Below are positions 52,179 to 64,000 of a stretch of DNA of 64,000 bases, piece after piece. Origin of the DNA: Epiperipatus broadwayi (lineage: Eukaryota; Onychophora; Udeonychophora; Euonychophora; Peripatidae); the NCBI GenBank assembly GCA_028023455.1, contig JAQFVV010012506.1:1852714-1916713 (forward strand). Direction: 5' to 3'. The first letter of the stretch is position 1. Each line of letters opens with the position of its first letter. The notes below the pieces were generated by a model. That model was not told the DNA's origin and did no database searches. It was given only the letters and a program-made list of their open reading frames with translations. Made by a program: the position numbers and the translations under genes.

Positions 52179-52294
52179 GAGTAAGCACTAGATAGGGATA
52201 TCATGCACAAGCCTTTTGGCATCCATTGATTACTCTAGATTGCACTGAGTGGCACTACTGTATAGAGAGTTTTTGCCTGTTTTAATATTAATAT

Positions 52295-52847
52295 GTAAGT
52301 TAAACAATTTTAACTCCTTTTCTAATCATTTGTATTCTAATTTGCTTTAACTATAAAATCTAGTTTTATATAATGATTCATTATGAAATGCTTTGGTACA
52401 GCCATTTTTTTAAAAACAAAATTTAATTTAGTTAATTAGATAAAAAGCCTTATTGGAATTAATAATATTATACAAATAGATTTATGATATTTACTAGTCT
52501 ATAAAATTATTCAACACATATCAGCAATAATGCCTTTTGTTTTTTTATATTTCTGAGAACTAGTTTGCAAACTTCATATATTATTATTTAAAAGTTTTTC
52601 TATATGCAGATATCTTCAAAATTGTTCTAATTAGTATTAGAAATATATTTATTCTATATATTTATTTCATTTCTGTTTTAGTTGAAGCTAGAACTTTTTT
52701 TGATCATTTAAATTTTATAATCGCTATTTTTCATTTTGTTTCAATTTTTAATATCATTTTACACATTTTTATTGTATTGCTTATTTTTTCTAGCTTGTTT
52801 AAAATTCCCATTTATTTTCTTAAAAAATATTTGGGATTTTATGACAG
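52295..52847. other. AT-rich spacer
   Basis: T-rich; no gene is seen. Confidence 0.45.
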
Positions 52848-52965
52848 GCCTTTTGGCATCCATTGATTACTCTAGATTGCAGTGTGTGGCAATTCGTATA
52901 GTGAATTTTGCCTGTTTTAATAATAGTTATAAACAAGCATAAGAAATGGTGATCATGTGATAATA
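52848..52965 (+). repeat. Family A fragment
   Basis: CCTTTTGGCATCCATTGATT and the following sequence through GTGATCATGTGAT match the 3' end of family A plus units. The ribozyme part is absent. Confidence 0.7.
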
Positions 52966-54224
<1,259 letters not shown>

Positions 54225-54369
54225 TTTATTCAAAAAAATAAAATATTTTAAGAGATGTACTTGACAGGTGTAGTAAATACATAATTAAGAAACACATTTT
54301 ACATTTAATTTATATTACTTAGTAGTTTTCTTAATAAATTTATATTTGAGGCTCTGCATATATATATAT

Positions 54370-56390
54370 ATATAAGTGACTTGAACTCAGACTTTTAAAC
54401 TTTTACAACTATCCAATCTATCTTATTAACTGATACACATGCACACATGCTTGTGAAAAAATAAACAATCTCCATTATAGGTAGAAATTCCATGCAGAAC
54501 CAGCACATATCAGATGGTCAAATTTACCATCTCAAACACTTATATACAATCACTGCTCAGTTTATATTGAGATAGCAAATCTTCAAACTTTAATGGACAA
54601 GCTTCAATCTTTTCCATTCTCCAACTCTTCAGCCATCCATATCATTGAAAATCTGAGAATGAATGCCCAAATCCCCCGATGATACCAATATTATTGGCAT
54701 ACCCATGTTGACCTTGAGTCAATCTAACCCCTCACACAGAGAACCTTAATATGTTCATTTAATTACACAGAAGAGGTTATGGGAAGAATATAGGATGAAT
54801 ATGTGATATTTAAATACATGTATATTGTCTATACTAAACTTAATGTAATTATAAGGGACTTGAACACAGAGTTTCAAACTCCCACTGCTATCCAATCCAT
54901 CTTATAGAACTGATACACATGACCACATATATGTAATAAATATAAATGATCCCCAATAAACATATTTCATGCTGAACCAAAACTCACTCACCAGTTGGTC
55001 CAGATCATCATCTCTATATATATATAAAATACATATTTTTTACCTTTAAAAACTTTAATATCAATATACTGACATTTACTTTCCACAACCATACTCTTGG
55101 ATGGCTTGTGTGATAGTCAACTCATATATTGATATTAAAAGTTTTTAACACGGATGAACCCGCAAAATATGTATTTTATATATTTAACCCGTGCAAATCT
55201 TCATTTTAACATATATATATATATATATATATATACAATCACTGCTCAGGTTATATTAAGATATCAAATCATTAAACTTTAATGGACAAGCTTCAGTATT
55301 ATCCAATCTCCAATTTTTCAGCCATCCATATTATTGAAAATCCGAGAATAAAATACTCAAAGCCCTCAATAATGCCAATATTATTGTCATACCCACATTG
55401 ACTTTATGTCAATATGACATCTCACACATAGGATCTTAATGTCCATTTAATTGTACAAAAGAGGGATGGGCAAAATACAGGCTGAATATATATATTGTCT
55501 ATATGTATTCTGCCCATCTCTCTTCTGTATAATTAAATGGACATAATAAGATGCAATGTGTGAGGGGTTAGATAAACAAGATCAATATGGGTATGACAAC
55601 AATATTGACATCATGAATGGTTTTGAGCATTTTGTCCTCAGATTTTCAATAATATGGATGGCTGAAGAATTGAAGACTGGAGAATATTGAAGTTTGTCCA
55701 TTAAAGTTTGAAGATTTTTTATCTTAATATAAACTGAGCATTGTGTTGGAGATGGTGATCTTGACCAACTGATTAATTCTGGTTCAGCATGGAATATGTA
55801 TATTGGAGTTCATTTATTTTTATTACATTTATGTGATCATGTGTATCAATTATATAAGAGTGATTAGATAGCTGTAGAAATTTGAAACTCTGAGTTCAAA
55901 TGTCTTATAATTAATTACATTAAGTTTAGTATAGACAATATACATGCATTTAAATATCACATATTCAGCCTGTATTTTGCCCATCCCTCTTCTGTATAAT
56001 TAAATGGATATATTAAGGTATTTATGTGTGAGGGATCAGATTGACTTAAGATTAACATGAGTATGACAATAATATTGTCTTCATCAAGGGATTTGGGCAA
56101 TTTATTCTCAGATTTTCAATGATATAGATGGCTGAAGTGTTTGAGAGTGGAGAAGATGGAAGTTTGTCCATTAAATTTTGAAGATTTGCTATCTTAATAC
56201 AAACTAAATAGCGATTGCATATATGTGTTGAAGATGATGATCAGGACCAATTGATGAGTGCTGGTTTAGCATGCATGTGGTTATGTGTGTCAGTTGTATC
56301 CAATGATTGGATAGCTGTGGGAGTTTGAAAATCTAAGTTCAAGGCCCTTATAATTATATTAAATTTAGTGTAGACAATATACATGTATTA
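54370..56390. mobile_element. Hammerhead family C cluster, four units in inverted order
   Basis: Two units with the ribozyme on the minus strand (54370-54830; 54838-55500, interrupted by a nested insert) are followed by two on the plus strand (55501-55925; 55966-56390). Ribozyme sites are about 481 bp apart in each half, giving a 481-nt monomer. The outer ends carry a B-box-like GAACTCAGA or its complement. All four ribozyme cores are mutated: CTGATAT, CTGGTGA, CTGATTA and TTGATGA in order. The second keeps GAAA and a GATC/GATC outer stem. No open frame is present. Confidence 0.7.
55020..55190. repeat. Nested fold-back insert
   Basis: ATAAAATACATATTTTTTAC and AAAACTTTAATATCAATAT are repeated in inverse order at 55125-55185. 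The insert and AT runs split the second family C unit, which resumes at about 55229. Confidence 0.6.
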
Positions 56391-57548
56391 AATATTGCAT
56401 AATGTAACCAGTTGGCTACATAGCTGCATTAAAAATAATTAGATAGTTTGGCAGCATGTTCCTCAAGTTTAGTTTAGGCTTATTTAATTAATGGGAAAAT
56501 AATATTTAAATTTCCATGATGTTTTTTATAATAATTAGTGGGTCTTCAATTAACTAAATATTTTAAGTCCTAATATGATAGTGTGAGAAGTCTCAAACAT
56601 TAAATTTGTTAAATAATAATATGATTTTAATATTCAATATTTTAATGAGCTATAAATGATTATAGAAGGGAGGGAAATTTATAAAATAATGTAAACCAGA
56701 TTTTTTATATCTCTCTCTTCAATAATTATAATTAATTATTAGTTTTAATTTAAACTATGAAAATGTACTAACAAAAAATAATTTTCTCTTTTTTGTAAAT
56801 TATTTAATAAATATTAATTTTAACCTTAAAGAAAATATGTTTTAAGTTTAATAGTATTTTTAGAAAAGAAAAAAAAAAGATTTTAATAATTTTGGTAATT
56901 TTATTTTTAATTAGTTAGAGATTTTATTTTTCTTCTCTCTTTATGTCTATTCAATACAGAAAATCAAATCACTGCAATTAGTTGATTATCTTATTTTTCT
57001 TTTTCTGCAATAATTTTTTTAATTAGAAGAGAATGTTAAGAATTTTATGATGTTAATTTAAGTTTTTGATTCATTTTTCATTGTCAAAATTTAAGGAGAG
57101 AAATATCTGAACAATTGTATTTGTAAAAATTTACATAATTGGTTGTTATAAAAAGTATCATGTTAGAGACAAATTGTGATTGGCTTGTAGATAGGATTGT
57201 TCTTAAAAAACTAATAAGGTATGTTGAAGAAAGAGCAGTCAAGACTTAATCCAGCAGATAAAGAAGAAAGCAGAAATCTTCACCAAGCTGCTGAATAGAA
57301 TTAGCATACTATGAACTTACTTATAAAAATGGCTTCTTGCAACAAAACAATGTGTTAAATTCAGATAAAAGCTAGACATTCTCTTCCTTCATGTAACCTG
57401 CCCCAACTGAAAACAAAATCTAAAGAAGAAGTTATCCCCTAAATTAATGAATCTCTGTCTGTATTTGTCTTATCTAAAAATTTTAGTGAAAAGATTGATA
57501 AAATTTGCTATTTTTAACCTAGAATTACTGTAAACCAAGAAAAGTACA
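56391..57548. other. AT-rich spacer
   Basis: The 57180-57430 part is less AT-rich, with short broken frames of protein-like composition, but no family is recognised. Confidence 0.4.
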
Positions 57549-57616
57549 ATATATATATATATATATGTCTAGAAGTATTCAAGATATATATATATATATG
57601 TCTAGAAGTATTCAAG
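57549..57616. repeat. Small tandem duplication
   Basis: An AT run plus TGTCTAGAAGTATTCAAG occurs twice in direct order. Confidence 0.8.
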
Positions 57617-59777
57617 AAGAAACTCATTTGGAAAAAAAATGAAACTTGTAATTGGAAAGGACTCCACAGAAGATAAAATCACAGTAAAAGTATTTTTGTG
57701 TGTGTACACTAAATTTTGATTTATAGTAAAAAAGTGGTTTTTTTTGTTGTTATAAGAATTGATCATTTTAAATATCTTCATTAAGTTAATAATTTTAAAT
57801 TGTGAAACATTTTTTTAAAAATGCAGTCAATTATCTCTTCAACACTTGTTTCATAATTTGCAGAGTGTGTGTGACTTTATTTCATGGCAGCTTCTTGTTC
57901 TAGAATTTTTTAAAATGATCCCAATAAAATTTTTTAATTATAATAGGGTAAACCTAGGAATTATTTAAAGTGATTTATAATAAGCAGCATTATTTATTTA
58001 TTTATCCCTTGCTCGCAGGAATAGTTTATATTTCTTGCTTCCTGGTCTAGATTTGTTAATAAATAGTTAATTACGTTTAATGTTATGGACATCCAGATAA
58101 TTCTGGTTGGCAAAAAAGGATATTCTTTAAAGTCTATGCACTACACTTCATTTTGTTTATTATTTCTTTAGAAATTTAGTTTATAGTTGGCCAACACATA
58201 ATTGGTACTAAGTGGTCAGAACATTTATGGTCAGGACATTTTTAATATCTCAGCATTATTTGACTTATTGTTGTATTTTGATGGAGTAGCACTTAAGTAT
58301 ATATGTGTCTTTAAATATATAAAAAAATGTATAGTGTACTTGAATATATAGGTAATGGATAATCTTTAAATAACCCATCAGGAGGTAAAGGTATTTTCCA
58401 TGGTCCCTTATAATGGAAAAATGAAGAAGGCATTAATCATGATAATTAAAGCAGTTTCCATTTTTGTTTTATTTTGCAGCCAAGAATAGCTAGATTTCTA
58501 ATAACTGGTCAATATTTGCTAGTTATCTGGACTGTCTATACCCGATTGAAATCTGAAAAAAAATGTTCATATTACTGATTTGTAATTATTTCAGGCATAG
58601 CAAAAAGATGTACTACCATTGCATTTTAAGGCCTTTATATTTATGTCCTACATAACACTGTAACTTAAAATAAAAAATTGTTATGTCAGTTATTTGTTTT
58701 GTCATTTTGTTCGGAGATATAAGTACTTTTTATATTATAGTATAATTTCATTCATACATCTATTAAAAGTAAGCTAATTAATGTTTTTATACAAAAATAT
58801 ATTTTTACACATATTTTTTTTAATTTTTAAAACTTTTCACTATATAGACATTACCAAATAATACTTTACTGTTTTAATTTGGATTTTAGCACTTTGCAGT
58901 GAAAATTTGGATATTTTTACTAATCAATAGTTATCTTTCTTGCTCTCTTTTCATTTGTTTTCCATACTTATTCTATTGCCCATCTCTGTCTTTATAAAAG
59001 TTAATATCACATCTAAAAGGAGGTTATTAATTCTTATTTTAAATTAACTGAATTGGTTAGCTTGTTCTTTCTCTCCAATTTTTTATTCATTGTATTTTTT
59101 TTATTCTTTTATGGTGTGACATTCTGTGTCTACCTTATACTTTAAAATTAATTCTATTTTATTTACCTTATAAACTAGTTTGGAATATTTTTTTCACTTT
59201 TTGTGCTTGATGTTCATTGAATAATAATAAAAAATTATTTTAAGAATATTTTATAATAAAAAAGCACTACTATTATCATTTTTAATTATTGCCAATCTAC
59301 ATTAAAATAAATGTATTTGAATTTAATCTAATTTTATAATTGCTAACTTAACTTTTTCATATCACTCTAGTAAACTTCATTATTTCATCCATCTACCTGA
59401 TATGTATTCAGTTATGTGTTTCTTAAATATAAGTATAAAACTTCAATTAAATTTCTATTATTATCTATTTTATCAACACATTCATCTCACATTTATTTCA
59501 GCCCTTTAATATTTTTAATGACATCAGTCATACCTATTTGTTTTATCATTTATGTATTAGTTTATGATCTCTTTTTGTTTATTTTAAAATCCATCTTTAT
59601 TATAACTCCATAACTAAGCACTGAAAATTACATTTATTAAAATCTTTTCTTTTCAAAACATTGGTATATATATATATTTCATCCAATATGTTTTCATCTG
59701 CATTTATAGTCTGATTAAGATATTATAGTTATTTTTACAATTTCTTACTATTATTCTTTTTGGTACTTGAGTATTAA
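57617..59777. other. AT-rich spacer
   Basis: No gene is supported; the 65-codon frame at 59416 is AT-driven. Confidence 0.45.
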
Positions 59778-60020
59778 AGTTGCAACACAGAGCATGTATT
59801 AGATCTACTGTGCCTCTTCACATTCATATCAATAAGCTGATAACTTTGTAATCTTGTGATCTGACCAAAATAATATGTACATGCATCTTGTATTTCTTTG
59901 CCAAAAAAAAGAACACGTACATGTATCTTGTACATGCTGTTTTGGCAAGAATTACAAAGTTATTGTGAGGTTGACATGAATGTCAACAAGGGCAGTAGGT
60001 CTAATACATGCTCCATGTTG
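59778..60020. repeat. Imperfect palindrome, MITE-like
   Basis: GCAACACAGAGCATGTATTA followed by GATCTACTGTGCC at left is the inverse of GGGCAGTAGGTC then TAATACATGCTCC at right. Inner arms also pair (TACATG, CTTTGCCAAAA/TTTTGGCAAG). CTTTAGTACTCAAGAACC near 60869 resembles the inverted left end (GGTACTTGAGTATTAAAG), so another copy may lie there. Confidence 0.6.
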
Positions 60021-62539
60021 CATGACTAAAAATAAGTAAAAAAAATAGTAAAAGTTACATTAATAAAAAACTTTTAAAATAAATGCAACTTTCACAACAA
60101 CATTAACAAACAACTTTTAAGAATGACCTTTAAAATAAAATTTCAACATTAACAAGTTCCCCCCTCCCCCCAAAAATGCGACTTTAAAAAGCTAATAACT
60201 TTTAAGAATAACAATATAAAATAAAATGCGATATTACAATAATGATGCCATTAATAAAAAAAAATAGTTTAAATATACACCAAACAAATAATAAATGATT
60301 TTGATTTTTAAGTAATTTGGGTAAAAATACATTAACTATATTCCTGCAACATCATGTAATATATAACAGGAATTTATGTGTTAAAGCCTAAGTTTTTAAA
60401 TAAACTATTACTACAAAAAATGGAGATCTGCAGTAAAAAATTTTGTTCTGAAAAAAAAAAAAAACATGTGATTGCAAAGTATGCTGGGATTTTCATAAAA
60501 CTGCTAATAAATGTCCTTTTTTTAAATAAAGAAATAAAACAAAACTACAAAAAAATACATATTAATTATTATACTTTTATTATATTTTTATATAAAACAT
60601 TCATCTAATTCCCTATTTAAGCCATTAAACATCCATGTCACCTTGCAAATGCTGATTTTAGTGTTGCAACCTCGGACATTAATGAAAGATATGACAAATA
60701 ACTGAAATAGTCAAAGTATTACAAAAAAAAATGTGAAAAAAAATCTTGTTGATAAAAAAAAAAATTCATGTATACTTGCAGGGATTATTTTCTTTCAATC
60801 TGATGTCATCATGACATTACACATTTATTGTGGGTGTGAAAAGGCCTTCTATCTCCCCTACATTGCAGCTTTAGTACTCAAGAACCTTTTTTTAAAAAAA
60901 AATCATTGATCTTTTTTTTTTGGTAAATATCATTAGTTTTATATTTTTGGTTTCTTTCACTGTTACTTGTAACATTTCCTGTCGTCCTGATTTATTTTTT
61001 ATTAGTTGCAAATGTCAATGCCTTAACTAATTTCTATTTATTTTTGTTCTTTAAATTTATTATTTTAATTTGCATGATGCTTTCCATAAAACTGTTAGAA
61101 AAATTTCTGAAGGGAATGAACCACCTTGCTGTATAAACCTTTATCATTTTCTCTTAGTATTATGGAAATTATATTGTAATCACTTTTTAAACAGCTGATC
61201 ATTTTAGTTATTTTGAGTTTAATGCTTTTTTTGGTAGAAAAGTTGTAATTATTTTAGTAAATATTTTATGTAGATCTGATAGAAGAATAAGATCTAAATT
61301 TCTAAAATCTTACTTTGTATATTTGTTAAATTTTAATATTCCTTATACAGTGATAGAATGTCAGATTTAAGAGCTAAAAGTTTTTAGATCAAAACTCAAT
61401 CTGTATCTTTCAATGCATGGAGGTCACATGACTTTTAAGCAATAACCATTTGATTATTTATTATAATATAAATATTATTGCATTTTCCAGTTATATAAAT
61501 AAATATTTATTATCTAGTTATTTGAATTATAGCTTTGCAAACACTTTTTCTATTTTTTCATTCACTTCTTTTAAAATATCTATAATCACTACACAATTTT
61601 CTTGGATCTTTTTCTCTGTTTATAGGTTCAATTGCGTATCTAGCATCTATATGAAAATATTTAGTATTCCAAAGTTACTAGTTTTTTTAAAATTATTATA
61701 TAGTTCTTGAAAAAAATTTAACTATATTTCACATAATATTCCTCTTTTTAATACTGGTGTTATCTTTTCTTTCTTATTGCTAAGATAACTTTACTTTCAG
61801 TATCAAGATGTTTTTTATTTTTGAAACTTTTATTCTTTGCTATAGCTTTCCTAGTTATTTTATATCTACATTTCTGCATGCTATCATTAACTTTTTTAAA
61901 TATTATTTTACAGAGTTCTGAAATGGAACATGAAAAACATTTTTTATTAATTGATTTTTTATATATTGCCTTTTCTAAGATGAAAAGATAAATGGTTGAT
62001 TTTTGTTCTCATTTCTTTTAGTAAAAAAACACACACACACACATATATAATAATATGACAATTTTTAATAATATATATGCTATTTTCTTATTAATTTTAT
62101 TCAAAGCAGAGACATCTTTTAAATATTTGAAAACTCTTGCAATTTTTTTGTTATCAGTGTATTTTAGAAGGTTAAGAACATCACCTGTTAATATGAGTTT
62201 TTTTAATACTTTACTTTGCATTAACATGTATTTTACATTTAACTAATTGATCACTTTTTGTGCTGAAATTACTAAATATCTTACTAACTTCAAAATTATC
62301 TTAAAATTCAAGTCAAATATGCTGTGTCTTAATTTGATGATTTTTTTTTTTTTTTTTAAAAAAAAAATTCTAATAAATATTTTGCTGCAAATTTATTTTT
62401 AATTGTTTTTTCCATGTCCAAATTTACTCACAACTATCAATTGTTTTCTCAGATTAAATTTTTTATGACATTTTAAAAATGTTATTTGCTCTGATTAAAA
62501 GCATTTGTAGACTAATAAAAATTATCTATGTCTTCATCA
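60021..62539. other. AT-rich spacer
   Basis: Holds a C/A run near 60160 and a T17-A9 run near 62346-62368. Small frames (60378, 61450, 62018) are not supported. Confidence 0.45.
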
Positions 62540-62679
62540 GACTTCATACTTCTTTTTTTTTCATATGTCATAGCATCGGCCGGAACGCAAACCCACAACC
62601 AACTGCAAACAACTACTTGTTTGCAAGGCAGCTGCAATGACCTCTCGGCTAACAATGCTTGACTGACTTGATACTTCTT
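62540..62679 (-). repeat. tRNA-derived SINE copy with target duplication
   Basis: Minus strand: A box GCCGAGAGGTCA, loop region CTGCCTTGCAAACAAG, B box near GGGTTTGCGTTCCGGCC, tail GATGCTATGACATATG and an A-rich end. The 15-bp repeats GACTTCATACTTCTT (62540-62554) and GACTTGATACTTCTT (62665-62679) flank it. The element is only about 110 bp, little more than the tRNA head. Confidence 0.75.
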
Positions 62680-63663
62680 GAGTGATAATTCTCAACTACC
62701 TGCAATTGGTATTTTTCATTGAATTGACTAACTTTTTTCTATTAAATTGTTCTTGTGTCATATATTTATAATGAAAGTCAATCCTCTTGTTCTTTCAATA
62801 TTTACACATTTATAATAAAACTGCAAAATCTATTTTCTATCATTTGCAATCTTCACATTTTCTTCTACTTTAAAAGTTTGACAATATCAAATTTAATATT
62901 AGAAATGTTTTTGTTTTACATGTTATACACTTTTCTTTTACTTGAAAGTGATACACAATTATAGTTAGCTAAATTAGTCATCTTTGAATGATAAAGTCAA
63001 TATGATAAGTCTTAACTGTCTCTATATTGGCTGATGATTTTATGGTCCCTATGAATGCCATAATTCATTTTTCTCTGTCACAATTGCATTTAAAAAGTAG
63101 TAAGCATTTATACATTCATCCAGTTTTAACAAAACCTCACTGACACCCCCAGTTAAATCTTATTACAATCTAAGGACAGTCTATAAAGGAAGATCATGAT
63201 ATTTTATTTATGTCAAACCCAATGGTTAAAGCCAATAAACTATTCATGCTAATCAATTCATCTTCAACTATGTTTATTCACAATTGAATAATCACATGGT
63301 AATAACACCTGTAATCAGAAGTACAAATAAATTGGATATTAGGAAGTTGCCCTGCTTAGTTTTTCTAAAGCCTCAGGTAAAAATTAAAAAGTCTCATTTA
63401 CACAATATTTTTATTTAGTTATTGAAGGTAGATGTTTCATATAATTATTTTTTACAAATAAGGAAGTAATAACTAAAAAATTTTTAAGTTGGACAAGCAA
63501 TTACATGCAAAAATTATTATCATTCAAATAATTTCTCCAAAACAAAACTTTTAGATAAGATTTGAATTATATAATCAGAGCTATAGATTATCTTTCTATC
63601 TATGAAACATTGATATTGTAAAACATTTAGAGATTTTATCGCATTATACAATTGATCATTTGT
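62680..63663. other. AT-rich spacer
   Basis: No gene is seen. Confidence 0.45.
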
Positions 63664-63768
63664 AAATTAGCCGAGAGGTCATCGTAGCCGCCGTGCAAGC
63701 AAGTAATTGGTTGCAGACGGTTGTGGGTTCGCGTCCCGGCAGATGCTATGACATATGAGAAAAAAAAA
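63664..63768 (+). repeat. tRNA-derived SINE copy, best preserved
   Basis: A box TAGCCGAGAGGTCATCG, B box GGGTTCGCGTCCC (63725-63737), then GGCAGATGCTATGACATATGA and a short A run. Same family as the copies near 38700 and 62600. Confidence 0.72.
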
Positions 63769-63848
63769 ACCAGAAAGAATGAGAATTCCTATGGGTTAAT
63801 ATGTTGAACTACTTCCATCATCTAACATTAAATGTTGAATGTCTAGAG

Positions 63849-64000
63849 CAGCGTTTCCCAACCTTTTTTGGCTCACGTACCACTTGGTAGTATAGCATGC
63901 TAAATTGTACCACTTTGTAAAAATGATTGTATTTTGTGAAATTTGTTATTGCGTGTTATTTTATTTGCATTATACATATTATAGGGTGACCATGTATTCA
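63849..64000 (+). mobile_element. hAT-like element end, cut by window
   Basis: CAGCGTTTCCCAACCTTTTT followed by TGGCTCACGTACCAC resembles the terminal inverted repeats of many hAT DNA transposons and their MITEs. GTCTAGAG before it would be the 8-bp target duplication. The other end is outside the window. Confidence 0.5.

Larger units (their letters stand above)
51417..52294. mobile_element. Hammerhead family A inverted pair with target duplication
   Basis: A minus-oriented unit (51428 to about 51975) joins a plus-oriented, 5'-truncated unit (about 51976-52283) that begins GACTACATAAGC. AATATTAATAT at 51417-51427 and 52284-52294 is an exact 11-bp duplication. Near the left end the first 60 bases or so are repeated in an imperfect form (51428-51475 and 51503-51550). 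Confidence 0.75.

Noticed and set aside
63025-63065. GGCTGATGATTTTATGG as a hammerhead
   Set aside because: The GAAA block reads GAAT and the stems do not form.

Overview
This is an AT-rich eukaryotic window, roughly three quarters A+T by eye. I found no intact single-copy host gene; the content is transposable elements, simple repeats and gene-poor AT-rich DNA. The host is most likely an invertebrate animal. Three things suggest this: a decayed LINE tail with the animal-type C2H2 finger, tRNA-Gly-like SINE heads, and hammerhead ribozymes inside dispersed repeats, as known for animal Penelope-like elements and retrozymes. The species cannot be named. The very low GC would fit some cnidarians, arachnids or flatworms.

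Layout. 1-657: two tandem copies (period 419 bp) of a ribozyme-bearing repeat. 671-8237: a 7.6 kb LTR retrotransposon with unusually long LTRs (about 2.55 kb), containing only a broken gag. 10155-15105: a nearly complete LINE with a zinc-knuckle ORF1 and an endonuclease/reverse transcriptase ORF2, damaged by few lesions and clearly richer in GC than its surroundings. 15264-15593: a TCTA array followed by a pyrimidine tract. 19075-19960: an old LINE relic on the minus strand. 24373-25440: a minus-strand TATA/CCAAT promoter-like segment and an exon-like piece. 32180-36896 and 51428-52965: repeats of hammerhead family A. 45683-46236 and 54370-56390: repeats of hammerhead family C. 38692-63765: four short tRNA-derived SINE copies sharing one tail. 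53869-54224: a long TTA array. 63849-64000: the start of an hAT-like element cut by the window end. The rest is AT-rich DNA with no gene I can support.

The most notable system is the set of self-cleaving ribozymes. Three distinct repeat families (B at the left end, A and C further right) each carry a type I hammerhead motif with a short stem III that is palindromic or nearly so, a split stem I and the conserved core. At least one copy per family keeps the whole core. Monomers are about 419, 450 and 481 nt. Families A and C occur as inverted composites, with ribozyme-minus units on the left and ribozyme-plus units on the right. Two family A composites are flanked by 11-14 bp direct repeats, and one inverted junction falls exactly at the predicted ribozyme cleavage site. 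I infer non-autonomous, ribozyme-processed retroelements (retrozyme-like or Penelope-derived). No Penelope reverse transcriptase is visible in this window, so the mobilising enzyme must come from elsewhere.
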